Part shown: piece by piece, positions 47,136 to 55,758 of the stretch | How positions within the stretch are numbered: the first letter of the stretch is position 1 | How the letters are laid out: every line of letters starts with the position of its first letter | From: a virus | Length of the DNA stretch: 60,594 bases | Reading direction: 5' to 3' (one strand) | Virus record (IMG/VR): IMGVR_UViG_3300042549_005527 | Span: 1-60,594 of that record | Translations under genes and position numbers: made by a program | The notes under the pieces: model-generated | The model's input: only the letters and a program-made list of their open reading frames with translations | Database searches by the model: none | What the model was told of the DNA's origin: nothing

Positions 47136-48110
47136 ATGCAAATCAAAAACAAAACAATTATTGTAACTGGAGCCAGTGGGCTAGTTGGTGTACCTGCTGT
47201 TCGCAAATGCGTTGAGCAAGGTGCAGCAACTGTATACGCTGTTGATATTAGAATGGGTGACGAATTGGTTGCCTTGGCAAATCAACACAGCAATATCAAA
47301 TTGGTTCAAATGGATTTGACTTACCTACACCATTGTGAAAGTTTGTTTGCAAACAACAAAATTGACATTGTGTTGCACATTGCAGGAATCAAAGGATCTC
47401 CTTCTCGCACTGCATCGTGTCCTGCAGATTACATGTTTCCTATGAGTATGTTTAACATGAACATGATTCAAACTTCTTACAAAGCAAATGTAGAATGGTT
47501 TGTGTACCTGTCCTCTGTTGGTGTGTATGCTCCTGCAGACATAATGGAAGAAGACAGTGTATGGAGCACTGCACCCAGCAAAAACGATTGGCACCCGGGT
47601 TGGACCAAGCGAATGGGAGAACTGGCACTGGATGCCATGCGTATTCAACACGGTTGGAAAAACTGGACCATTATTCGTCCTAGCAACATCTATGGATGCA
47701 ATGATAATTTTTCCAAAGATGCCACAGTGGTCGCTGCCAATGTCTGGAAATTGTTTAACACCACTGGCGACATGATCTGTTGGGGTGATGGATCTGCTCG
47801 TAGAGATTTTGTGTTTGGTGACGATGTTGCACAAGCAAGTATTGATGTGGTAGAGAAAGAAATCAATGACACCATTAACTTTGGATGCGGAACAGCAGTT
47901 TCAATCAAAGACACTATTGAAACAATTGTGGAAGTGTACAAGGATCTAACAGGCAACAGTAAAAATCTGGTATGGGATACTTCAAAACCCAACGGAGACA
48001 TGTTGCGATGCTTGAGTGCAGAAAGACAAACCAAGTACGGAATATTACCACAGACGTCACTAAAAGACGGACTTACTCAAACTATCAAAGCATTGAAAGA
48101 AAGACAATGA
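47136..48110 (+). CDS. NAD-dependent epimerase/dehydratase (SDR), altered active site
   Basis: A 324-residue extended SDR. NAD-binding TGASGLVG at 11-18, Asp37 for adenosine ribose, YLSSVGVYAP in the centre, and IIRPSNIYG before the C-terminal domain. The catalytic YxxxK is replaced by PGWTK: Lys158 is kept but position 154 is Pro, with Trp156 between. Such loss suggests altered chemistry or binding only. It follows the three glycosyltransferase paralogues. Confidence 0.78.
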   Translation: MQIKNKTIIVTGASGLVGVPAVRKCVEQGAATVYAVDIRMGDELVALANQHSNIKLVQMDLTYLHHCESLFANNKIDIVLHIAGIKGSPSRTASCPADYMFPMSMFNMNMIQTSYKANVEWFVYLSSVGVYAPADIMEEDSVWSTAPSKNDWHPGWTKRMGELALDAMRIQHGWKNWTIIRPSNIYGCNDNFSKDATVVAANVWKLFNTTGDMICWGDGSARRDFVFGDDVAQASIDVVEKEINDTINFGCGTAVSIKDTIETIVEVYKDLTGNSKNLVWDTSKPNGDMLRCLSAERQTKYGILPQTSLKDGLTQTIKALKERQ

Positions 48111-48823
48111 TAGATTACGATCAATATCATCACGATGGTTATGTGCATCTACGTATAGAAGATCTGTTGCACTCGGCTGAAGATATAGAACAATTTAACA
48201 AATTGGCAGATGCTGCTCAAGCAATGCCAATTGACAATCATCATTATCAATACATACTCTCAGTCATGGGATTTCACAATGATCCAGAATGGCCGTTCAA
48301 AACATCAGTAGATTTACGAGATCAAAAGTTAGAAAAAATAAAGCAATTGAATTTGTTAGACACTCAACGATGGTATGAATCCAGCAGCGGAGCAGACAAT
48401 CTCAAGCAACAGTTTCAAACTGTTGTCAAAAAATTCATAAGAAACTTCTATCCTGAAATTGGTGAAAATTTTTCAAACCTTCACGCACAGGATGCAATAT
48501 CAGTATATATCAATGGCGATCACACACAGCCGCATAGGGATGGTCAAAACCCGGGCAGATTGTGTGCATTGTTGATGTATCTAACACCTGAAACACAATA
48601 CAACAATGGTGCCGGAGAATTGGTAATCAATCGCGACGAATCCACCGATGTCGTAATGAAAGTAAAACCTGTGCGTGGCAACGTTGTCATGTTGGATTTT
48701 ACCAAACACAACCCATTTCATGCAGTTAATCCAGTCACAAACAATTTTGTTAGACATTGTTACATATCTTTTATATGGAACACTGATCATATGACTGCTA
48801 ACACAAAACCAAAAGGATACTAA
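48107..48823 (+). CDS. 2-oxoglutarate/Fe(II)-dependent oxygenase
   Basis: A 238-residue protein from the ATG at 48107. Iron-binding His143 and Asp145 in QPHRDGQNPG, distal His205 in NPFHAVNPV, and the 2OG-anchoring Arg216 in FVRHCYISFIW make a complete prolyl-4-hydroxylase-like set. It should hydroxylate a peptide, sugar or lipid. It is coupled to the SDR genes on both sides, which suggests action on a glycan precursor or on the virion protein that is glycosylated. Confidence 0.82.
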   Translation: MIDYDQYHHDGYVHLRIEDLLHSAEDIEQFNKLADAAQAMPIDNHHYQYILSVMGFHNDPEWPFKTSVDLRDQKLEKIKQLNLLDTQRWYESSSGADNLKQQFQTVVKKFIRNFYPEIGENFSNLHAQDAISVYINGDHTQPHRDGQNPGRLCALLMYLTPETQYNNGAGELVINRDESTDVVMKVKPVRGNVVMLDFTKHNPFHAVNPVTNNFVRHCYISFIWNTDHMTANTKPKGY

Positions 48824-49788
48824 TGAAAAACAAAACAATTTTAATCACAGGCGGCTCGGGCCTAGTTGGACAAAACTTGACCAACAAACTGGTAGAAGAT
48901 GGATATACAAATATTCGTGTGCATTTGCATTCTCGTCAACCGCGAATCAAACATGACACTGTTGAATATGTCAGTGGTAATTTAACAGACTATGCTGATT
49001 GTCTTGCAGTTACTAAAAACGTTGACATTGTTATTCATGCTGCTGCCAGCACCAGCAATGCGGTAGACACTGTGCAAGATCCATTGGCACACGTTACTCC
49101 CAACGTGGCTATGAATAATTTTTTAATTGACAGTGCATATCGCAACAAGGTCAGCAAGTATATTTTTATCAGCAGCAACACAGTGTATCCTCCCAAAGGC
49201 GATGTACCAGTGGCAGAAACAGACTTCTTGTACGACGAACCATATCCTGTTTACTTTCCAGTAGGATGGATGAAAAGATATGCAGAAGTACAATGCGAGT
49301 TGTATGCCAAATATCTGCCCAACCCAATGACCACTGTGGTTATTCGTCCTGCCAATCTATTTGGTCCTCATGACAAGTACGACTTTGCCAAGTGTCACGT
49401 AACACCTGCAACTATTCGCAAAGTAGCCGACAATCTAAATCCTATCCCAGTGTGGGGAGATGGTACAGAATTGCGAGATCTATTGTACATTGATGACTTC
49501 GTTGAAGCACTACAATTGGTAATTGAAAAACAAGAAACATACGATGTGTTTAACATAGGTTGCAACAATGTGTATTCTGTGAACGATGTGTTGTTCACAA
49601 TGAAGCAACTGGTAGACAACAACAATCCTATTGAGTATGTAACTGGAAAGCCTAGCATGATCCCTACACGTAAGATTGATTCTACAAAGATTGAACGTGT
49701 GCTAGGATGGACTGCTAAAACACCATTGCATATTGGTTTGAAGAAGGCCTACGATTGGTATCTGGCAAACAAAGAAGAATTCAAATGA
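48823..49788 (+). CDS. NAD-dependent epimerase/dehydratase (SDR), altered active site
   Basis: A 321-residue extended SDR. ITGGSGLVGQN at 8-18, FISSNTVYPP, VIRPANLFGPHD, and FNIGCNNVYSVND. The active-site stretch is FPVGWMKRYAE: Lys151 is present but the residue four before it is Val, not Tyr, as in the gene at 47136. A Tyr four residues before the core (Tyr144) might substitute. It shares a start/stop base with the oxygenase gene. Confidence 0.78.
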   Translation: MKNKTILITGGSGLVGQNLTNKLVEDGYTNIRVHLHSRQPRIKHDTVEYVSGNLTDYADCLAVTKNVDIVIHAAASTSNAVDTVQDPLAHVTPNVAMNNFLIDSAYRNKVSKYIFISSNTVYPPKGDVPVAETDFLYDEPYPVYFPVGWMKRYAEVQCELYAKYLPNPMTTVVIRPANLFGPHDKYDFAKCHVTPATIRKVADNLNPIPVWGDGTELRDLLYIDDFVEALQLVIEKQETYDVFNIGCNNVYSVNDVLFTMKQLVDNNNPIEYVTGKPSMIPTRKIDSTKIERVLGWTAKTPLHIGLKKAYDWYLANKEEFK

Positions 49789-50720
49789 AAGTTTTAATCA
49801 CCGGCGGTGCTGGCTATTTAGGGTCTACTCTGGCTGAACATTTGTTAACCAATGGTCACACAGTGACAGTGTTGGACAACATCATGTACAAACAACTGTC
49901 ACTGTTGCATTTGTTCAAACGAGAAGGATTTAAATTCATCTACGGAGATGTTAGAGATACTTCACTGTTGTTGGATGCAGTCAAACGGCATGATGTTATT
50001 ATTCCGTTGGCTGCTATTGTGGGCATGCCTGCTTGCAAAGCAAATCCACAATTGGCCGAAGATGTAAACTACAAGCAAATCAGAAATATTGTTAGTGTGA
50101 TTAGGGACAACCAACAGCTAATTCTGCCAAACACCAACAGTCAGTATGGATCATCGGACAGCATCATTACAGAAGAAAGTGCATTTAATCCGCTGTCGCT
50201 TTATGCAAAAACCAAATGCGATGCAGAGGATGCAGTGTTGCACAACAAAAAAGGTGTGGTGCTTAGACTTGCAACTGTGTTTGGTGTGAGTCCACGAATG
50301 CGTCAAGACCTGTTGGTAAATGATTTTGTGTACAAAGCAATGGTAGACGGATACTTGGTGTTGTTTGAAGCACATTTCAAACGTAACTACATACATGTGC
50401 AGGATATTGCTCGTACATTTGAATTCATAATGAACAATTACGACGGTTGTAAAGGGCAAGCATACAATGTGGGTCTCAGCACTGCCAATTTAAGCAAGTT
50501 AGAACTAGCTGAAAAGATAAAACAGCATATTCCTAACCTTGTGATCAAACAAGACGAATTTAGCAAAGATTTTGACAAAAGAAATTACACAGTATCTAAT
50601 GAAAAAATAGAAAAATTAGGCTGGCAACCGTTGTATGATTTAGATTACGGGATCAAACAATTGATAGATGCGTATCAAATCATTATAACTAACAACAACA
50701 GGAGTTTTACAAATCTATGA
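49785..50720 (+). CDS. NAD-dependent epimerase/dehydratase (SDR) with intact YxxxK
   Basis: A 311-residue extended SDR from the ATG at 49785. ITGGAGYLGS at 5-14, Asp31, PLAAIVGMPACKANP, and a canonical catalytic pair Tyr140/Lys144 in LYAKTK. Likely a nucleotide-sugar 4-epimerase or dehydratase. It is the only one of the three SDRs with a standard active site and so may be the main catalyst. ATGA overlap with the upstream gene. Confidence 0.82.
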   Translation: MKVLITGGAGYLGSTLAEHLLTNGHTVTVLDNIMYKQLSLLHLFKREGFKFIYGDVRDTSLLLDAVKRHDVIIPLAAIVGMPACKANPQLAEDVNYKQIRNIVSVIRDNQQLILPNTNSQYGSSDSIITEESAFNPLSLYAKTKCDAEDAVLHNKKGVVLRLATVFGVSPRMRQDLLVNDFVYKAMVDGYLVLFEAHFKRNYIHVQDIARTFEFIMNNYDGCKGQAYNVGLSTANLSKLELAEKIKQHIPNLVIKQDEFSKDFDKRNYTVSNEKIEKLGWQPLYDLDYGIKQLIDAYQIIITNNNRSFTNL

Positions 50721-51148
50721 AACAAAGAAAATATCTACCAACACTGGGTGATCTAATTGATCGATTGAGCATTGTGCAACTAAAGGAAGTGTTTATTTCC
50801 GAACACAAGGATGCATACTCAAAGGAAATTGAAGAGATTGTACACGATATACAGATGATACTGGATGACACTAGAGGCCAGATTGATGCTGACACCATCC
50901 GTGCAATTGTTGTGGTATCACAGATGAATTTGCATATCTGGCACAATGAGTCCAACTTCCGACGTGGTGTTAAAGAAGGCAATCTGGAGTTGACACACGG
51001 ACTGAACGGAATTCGAAACACTGCAAAAAACAAGATACAAGAACTTGTGGGTGGAAGAAAAGATTACAAAGTAGATTGTCTAGCTGCTGATTTTAAAACC
51101 TGGGAAATCAGCTGGAGTTCACAAAACCCCGACGACAAAACAACATGA
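50717..51148 (+). CDS. DUF4254-like conserved phage protein (143 aa)
   Basis: PTLGDLIDRLSIVQLKEVFI, then MNLHIWHNESNFRRG, resembles a helical family in sugar-modification clusters (NxxxWHxE). No catalytic role is known. It lies between the SDRs and the second SGNH group and overlaps both neighbours by 4 bp, so it belongs to the same unit. Confidence 0.6.
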   Translation: MKQRKYLPTLGDLIDRLSIVQLKEVFISEHKDAYSKEIEEIVHDIQMILDDTRGQIDADTIRAIVVVSQMNLHIWHNESNFRRGVKEGNLELTHGLNGIRNTAKNKIQELVGGRKDYKVDCLAADFKTWEISWSSQNPDDKTT

Positions 51149-52083
51149 AGTTTGATACCAACAAAAGTGTAAAAGGCATGGTGTTTGCCGGCTGTTCGTT
51201 CACATGGGGACAGGGACTGTGGTACTACAGTTTTTCTGAAAGCCTTGATCAAACAATTGACGAAAATTTTGGTTACCATCCTAGATTGTACACACGGGCA
51301 CATTTTGCATTCAAAGATGCAAGTAGATATCCACGGCTGGTGGCCAATCACTTTGACACATACGAAATAGTTCGGCCCAGCAACGGTGGCAGCAACGATG
51401 GTATGATCAAGTATTGGAATCAATGTTTCGAAGCTGATCAGTGTCCGCAAGAGTCACTATATGTGCCGTCAGCTGCATATGATTACACCGACAGACGATA
51501 CGACAATCAACCACCGTCGGAAGTTCGGCAACAGAATCCTTTATGGTTTGACGAAGTAACCAAGCTGAATTACGAAGATGTATCGCATTTGATTTTTCAA
51601 GTTACTGCATGGCCTAGAACCTTAACTTCTGTACAACATGATGGCCGGACCATACCAATGCCAATTAGGTTGACCTGGGACAAGGATAGGCCTTACAATC
51701 AAGTGTTGCTGAAACAATTAGAAGACAACAATACAACACTTGGGGAACTGCATCAAAAACAAATGTTGGATGTTGCAAATTCTATAAAAGAGTTTTTGCA
51801 AAAATGTGAAAGCAACGGAATCAAAACTCTAATTATGCCATGGCCCGAAGACATGTACGATATCATAAAAGACGATGTATGGATGGCAGACAGATTGATT
51901 TCTTTGGATCACAACGGAAACACTTTTTCCAGCATAGAAAAACTAATGTTGTCTGATAACAGTTTGGTTATTTTAAAAGATCATGAAAATTTTGAAGTAC
52001 CTCCAATAGATGGTCATCCATCGTTACTGTGTCATCGCGTTATGGCAGATGCTGTAATTAAAAAAATAAATCAAAGCAGATGA
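51145..52083 (+). CDS. SGNH hydrolase (312 aa), GCSFTWGQGL type
   Basis: Block I FAGCSFTWGQGL near residue 15 with the candidate nucleophile Ser, a GGSNDGMIKYW Asn block, and block V PPIDGHPSLLCHRVMAD with Asp-His. A paralogue of the gene at 52781. Expected to act on acyl groups of a glycan. ATGA overlaps on both sides. Confidence 0.72.
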   Translation: MKFDTNKSVKGMVFAGCSFTWGQGLWYYSFSESLDQTIDENFGYHPRLYTRAHFAFKDASRYPRLVANHFDTYEIVRPSNGGSNDGMIKYWNQCFEADQCPQESLYVPSAAYDYTDRRYDNQPPSEVRQQNPLWFDEVTKLNYEDVSHLIFQVTAWPRTLTSVQHDGRTIPMPIRLTWDKDRPYNQVLLKQLEDNNTTLGELHQKQMLDVANSIKEFLQKCESNGIKTLIMPWPEDMYDIIKDDVWMADRLISLDHNGNTFSSIEKLMLSDNSLVILKDHENFEVPPIDGHPSLLCHRVMADAVIKKINQSR

Positions 52084-52778
52084 AAAATATTTTAATATTA
52101 GGAGACACATGGGGAATTACTCCCAGTCATATGTGGACTATAGATAAATCTGTTTCACAATGGTTTGAATTTCAGTTGATGAAAAAAGGACATGCAGTTT
52201 CTAACAGAGCATGGGGTGGCAACAGCAACAACTACCAACTGACCCAAGCCGAAGTGTATCTTGATGCCACAGCAGGCACGCCTCAGCAGGTAGATTTGAT
52301 CATTTGGTTTCATAGCGAACTGGTTAGAGATTTTATCAAAGATGAAACTGACCAGTTCGCTGCAATTGGATATGATGCAGTGCTAGAAATTACAGCAGAA
52401 CGCATGTACAACTGGGCAAGTCAAATCAAACAGACTCACCCAACAGTGCAATGGGCCATAATGGGCGGCCATGCACCATTGCACGATTCAAAGAAACACC
52501 TGTTGGATTGGGCAGACTTTAGAATAGACAACTTACGTGCTCGCATAGCAGGACAGGATATTCCTGCCAGCCATGCATTTGAATTCTTGGAAAGAGGCAA
52601 AGGAAGTTTGTGGGATTGGCCAGGCATTTCAGACAGTATTATTCAGAGAGAACTGGTAATAAAAGAACAAATTACAGCAGCAACAACAGACACCACAAAA
52701 TTTTACAATCAAAAGCATCCTGCACTGGAGCCGATGAAGTTGCTTGCACACGAAATAATGGAACATTTTAAAATTTAA
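52080..52778 (+). CDS. SGNH-like protein with variant nucleophile site (232 aa)
   Basis: Block I reads LILGDTWGITP, with Thr where Ser is usual (GDS). NRAWGGNSNNYQLTQ gives the Asn block, and KHPALEPMKLLA resembles block V without a clear Asp-His. It may be inactive or use Thr. Placed between two SGNH paralogues. Confidence 0.52.
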   Translation: MKNILILGDTWGITPSHMWTIDKSVSQWFEFQLMKKGHAVSNRAWGGNSNNYQLTQAEVYLDATAGTPQQVDLIIWFHSELVRDFIKDETDQFAAIGYDAVLEITAERMYNWASQIKQTHPTVQWAIMGGHAPLHDSKKHLLDWADFRIDNLRARIAGQDIPASHAFEFLERGKGSLWDWPGISDSIIQRELVIKEQITAATTDTTKFYNQKHPALEPMKLLAHEIMEHFKI

Positions 52779-52780
52779 TT

Positions 52781-53647
52781 ATGAAAAGTAAACAAAATGC
52801 AAAAGTAACCAAAGGAATTGTATTTGCCGGCTGTTCATTCACATGGGGACAGGGACTTTATTATTACAGCAATCTTGATTCTTTACAAGAACCGCCGCCG
52901 GATCAATACAATCCAGAATTTGTTAGAGATTCCCATATCAAATTTATGGAAACCGTTAGATATCCTCGACTGGTCGCTAATCATTTTGGAACCTATGAAT
53001 TTGTGCATCCACGCAACGGGGGCAGTAACCATGGCGCAGTTGCTTACTGGCGCAGTTGCTTTACCAACAAAGACAAAGATGCCAAAGTGTATAATGATCC
53101 AATCAAACCATTGGAGTACAATGAAATCTCGCACCTGGTGTTTCAGTTAACACAGTGGCAACGAGACAACTTCATCATGGAAATTGATGGAGAAAAACAC
53201 GATATTCCGTACCACTGTATCGGACAATCTCAGTACAAGAATAAGTTTTTCAAATGGTTGGATGCTCAAGGTGTATCCATGGACACATGGACAGAGTCTT
53301 ACATACAAAGAGGGCTGGATGATGTTAAGGCATTGTTGCAGGAATGCGAGGCCAACGGAATTAAAACAACAATTTTTACATGGCCTTCAGAATATCTAAG
53401 ATTCATAGAAAAAGACGCATGGTTAAAAGAACGTTTACTGTCATTTGAATACAAGAATACCGCCTACAGAAGTATTGAAGATTTGATGTGTCCTGGTGCT
53501 ATGCAGAACAAAGGATACAATCCTGAACTCACAGTCAAATGGGATGAAACGGAATTTGAAGTAACACCCAAAGATCACCATCCATCTGTGTCGTGCCATC
53601 AAGTAATGGCTGATAATATTATTAAAAGAATTCAAGGAACCTTATAA
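52781..53647 (+). CDS. SGNH hydrolase (288 aa), paralogue of the gene at 51145
   Basis: FAGCSFTWGQGLYYYSN and RNGGSNHGAVAYW match the upstream paralogue, and block V is PKDHHPSVSCHQVMAD. Local duplication with the variant protein in between. Its stop is followed by the E1-beta-like gene with 1-bp overlap. Confidence 0.72.
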   Translation: MKSKQNAKVTKGIVFAGCSFTWGQGLYYYSNLDSLQEPPPDQYNPEFVRDSHIKFMETVRYPRLVANHFGTYEFVHPRNGGSNHGAVAYWRSCFTNKDKDAKVYNDPIKPLEYNEISHLVFQLTQWQRDNFIMEIDGEKHDIPYHCIGQSQYKNKFFKWLDAQGVSMDTWTESYIQRGLDDVKALLQECEANGIKTTIFTWPSEYLRFIEKDAWLKERLLSFEYKNTAYRSIEDLMCPGAMQNKGYNPELTVKWDETEFEVTPKDHHPSVSCHQVMADNIIKRIQGTL

Positions 53648-54186
53648 TGAGTGCTGCTCCCCTATCTCCCTACAAAGACGAGTTGACCAAGTCCATGACA
53701 TGGTTGGCACAACAAGACAATGTTGTTTTTATTGGACAGCAGATTGTGTATGCTGGCAATCCAATGAGCACCACATTGTCTGGTGTATCAAAAGATCTAA
53801 TGATTGAAGTGCCAGTGATGGAAGAAACACAAATGGGCATGACTTTGGGGTTGGCCATGGCTGGCAAGACTGTGATAACATTCTATCCTAGGTGGGATTT
53901 TATTGTGTTGGCAGTGAATCAGTTGGTAAATCACATTGACAAATATCAATTGATGACAGGAAAGACTGCTAACATATTTGTTCGATTGGGCAAAGGATCT
54001 GACAAGCCATTGGATCCTGGACACCAGCACAAAGGCAACTACCTGGAAGAGTTTAAATCAATGTGTCCGAACATTACCTTCTGGGATTGCAAAAACAAGG
54101 ATGACATATTTGAAAACTATGTATCTGCATACAAGCAAGGTGGTGTTCATGTGTTAGTTGAATACCCGGAATTGTACTTTGCATGA
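53647..54186 (+). CDS. TPP-dependent E1-beta-like subunit
   Basis: A 179-residue transketolase-type pyrimidine-binding domain. VVFIGQQIVYAGNPMSTTLSG, then VPVMEETQMGMTLGLAMAGKTVITFYPRWDF, places the catalytic Glu (EET) that activates thiamine. It lacks the C-terminal domain of full E1 beta (over 320 residues). It is the natural partner of the alpha-like gene at 43726, 9.3 kb upstream. The pair should form a minimal TPP enzyme. ATGA overlap with the next gene. Confidence 0.8.
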   Translation: MSAAPLSPYKDELTKSMTWLAQQDNVVFIGQQIVYAGNPMSTTLSGVSKDLMIEVPVMEETQMGMTLGLAMAGKTVITFYPRWDFIVLAVNQLVNHIDKYQLMTGKTANIFVRLGKGSDKPLDPGHQHKGNYLEEFKSMCPNITFWDCKNKDDIFENYVSAYKQGGVHVLVEYPELYFA

Positions 54187-54740
54187 TACAACAAGTCAAC
54201 GCCGATGCATTCAGCAGTGGCCAGATTGGCAGTAAGATTTGGCTCTGTGAAGAATTAGAACGGCTGTTTGATTCTGTAGATAAAATTTGGATCTACGGTG
54301 GCTGGTACGGCATGAGTGCATTCCTGTTACAGAGTAGGGGCAATATGCGTATAGGACAAATACGCAGTTACGATGTTGATCCAGAGTGTGAAGCAGTTGC
54401 TGACATGATCAATGAAAATTGGGTTATTGACAATTGGAAGTTTAAAGCCAAGACACAGGATTGCAATGCATTAGACCTAGATTGGAATGGCCCAGATCTA
54501 GTTATAAATACAAGCACCGAGCATTTCGAATGTTTGGACTGGTGGAACAGTATCCCAAAAGGAACCGCTGTAGCACTTCAAGGCAACAATATGCCGCACG
54601 AAGATCACCACATACACAGCAGTAGCTTAGATGAGTTTGTACAAACTTATCCGGTTAGTACCCTACTGTTCAACGGCCAAAAAGATTTTGAATATCCCAA
54701 CTGGAAATTTAGTAGATTTATGCTAATTGGCATAAAATAA
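54183..54740 (+). CDS. SAM-dependent methyltransferase-like protein (185 aa)
   Basis: KIWIYGGWYGMSAFLLQSR stands at the Gly-rich motif I position, RSYDVDPECEAVADMIN is the acidic motif, and DLVINTSTEHFECLDWW corresponds to motif IV/post-motif. The Rossmann pattern fits class I methyltransferases, but the Gly-rich loop is degenerate. It closes the modification island. Confidence 0.62.
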   Translation: MIQQVNADAFSSGQIGSKIWLCEELERLFDSVDKIWIYGGWYGMSAFLLQSRGNMRIGQIRSYDVDPECEAVADMINENWVIDNWKFKAKTQDCNALDLDWNGPDLVINTSTEHFECLDWWNSIPKGTAVALQGNNMPHEDHHIHSSSLDEFVQTYPVSTLLFNGQKDFEYPNWKFSRFMLIGIK

Positions 54741-54749
54741 CCAGAATAT

Positions 54750-54778
54750 TTGACTTTTGCCGTTGTTTTTGTTAAACT
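54750..54778 (+). promoter_or_regulatory. Sigma70-like promoter for the lysis genes
   Basis: TTGACT and TAAACT with a 17-bp spacer, 51 bp before the ATG at 54830, which follows a strong AGAAGGAGG ribosome-binding site. Confidence 0.6.
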
Positions 54779-54829
54779 AGTGTGCTATTGCATAACTATT
54801 TTACCAACTAACAAAGAAGGAGGTCAATT

Positions 54830-55408
54830 ATGACTGAAATTGTGCTAGATAGGAAAGACTCTACATCAGAGTTGTCACCTATGATAATCAAAGGAGTTAA
54901 CTTTTTGTTGATGATTTTGGCATTGACACTGGCAGTGTCCTTGTTGAAATGGACAGTGACTGACAAACTGGAAAAGTTTGAATCAGTGGAAGGTTCTCAA
55001 ATTACAACCAAAGTAAGAGAAAGGCAACTGGCCTGTCTTGCAAAGAATATCTACTACGAAGCAGGCAATCAACCATTTGAAGGCAAGGTTGCTGTTGCAC
55101 AAGTAACATTAAACAGAACAGAAAGTGGATTATACCCTGCGGATATCTGCCAAACAATTTACCAAAAGAACATCGTGTATGAAAAGGTATTGTGTCAGTT
55201 CAGTTGGGTGTGTGATCGCACTGTGCTTGCTAGATCTGTAAACAACACAACCTACAACGAAAGCATGGAAGTGGCCAAAAAAGTTCTATTAGAAGGATTC
55301 AGATTGCCTAGTCTAACTGAAGCCATGTACTTTCACGGTGACTACATCAATCCGGGCTGGAAACGCCAAAAGATTACCAAAATTGGCAATCATATTTTTT
55401 ACAAATAA
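54830..55408 (+). CDS. SleB-type cell wall hydrolase with N-terminal membrane anchor
   Basis: A 192-residue peptidoglycan hydrolase. Residues 20-40 form a hydrophobic N-terminal anchor. The Hydrolase_2/SleB domain runs from about 67: CLAKNIYYEAGNQPFEGKVAVAQVTLNR with the catalytic Glu77, then CQFSWVCDR and AMYFHGDYINPGW. This family acts as a lytic transglycosylase. The membrane anchor suggests a signal-arrest type endolysin released at lysis. Strong AGGAGG site and its own promoter; a small membrane protein follows. Confidence 0.82.
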   Translation: MTEIVLDRKDSTSELSPMIIKGVNFLLMILALTLAVSLLKWTVTDKLEKFESVEGSQITTKVRERQLACLAKNIYYEAGNQPFEGKVAVAQVTLNRTESGLYPADICQTIYQKNIVYEKVLCQFSWVCDRTVLARSVNNTTYNESMEVAKKVLLEGFRLPSLTEAMYFHGDYINPGWKRQKITKIGNHIFYK

Positions 55409-55417
55409 GGAAACATT

Positions 55418-55750
55418 ATGAAAATTTTTAACTTGGTATTTGGTTCGATGGCAAATGTGTTTGTGGGAATATTTGAATTTGCAAAAACTCATTTGGGACA
55501 TGTTAGTGCTCACACACTGGGATGGATCACTATTGTGCTTATGCACTTTGCAAGCATTCCTACACTGGTTGCAGTACTGATGGCGCAAGGAGATAAATTG
55601 CCTCCTGTGGATCTGATGATTTTTGTATGGGCGGCACTTACTACGCTGTTCTTCAAAAGTCTCATTGAAAAGAACTTTTTGTACATCGCTACCATTTGCA
55701 TGGGATTTTTGGCACAAACAGTATTGATGGGATTGATTCTATTTAAATAA
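55418..55750 (+). CDS. Small membrane protein, holin candidate (110 aa)
   Basis: Three hydrophobic segments (about 35-57, 65-80 and 88-108) and a conserved LGHVSAHTLGWITIVLMHFASIP. It follows the cell wall hydrolase by 9 bp behind AAGGAAACATT. The topology and place fit a class I holin; the family is otherwise unannotated in marine phages. Confidence 0.55.
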   Translation: MKIFNLVFGSMANVFVGIFEFAKTHLGHVSAHTLGWITIVLMHFASIPTLVAVLMAQGDKLPPVDLMIFVWAALTTLFFKSLIEKNFLYIATICMGFLAQTVLMGLILFK

Positions 55751-55753
55751 ATA
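55746..55753 (+). promoter_or_regulatory. Late-like element AATAAATA
   Basis: One mismatch to TATAAATA, at the 3' end of the holin candidate and 5 bp before the ATG at 55759. Confidence 0.35.
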
Positions 55754-55758
55754 GAAGT

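Noticed and set aside
47325-47834. Minus-strand ORF of 169 codons opposite the SDR gene
   Set aside because: Antisense to a clear SDR with NAD motif; composition is that of a shadow frame.
43726-54186. Complete 2-oxoacid dehydrogenase complex
   Set aside because: Only E1-like halves are present; no lipoyl E2 or FAD-dependent E3 was found in the window.
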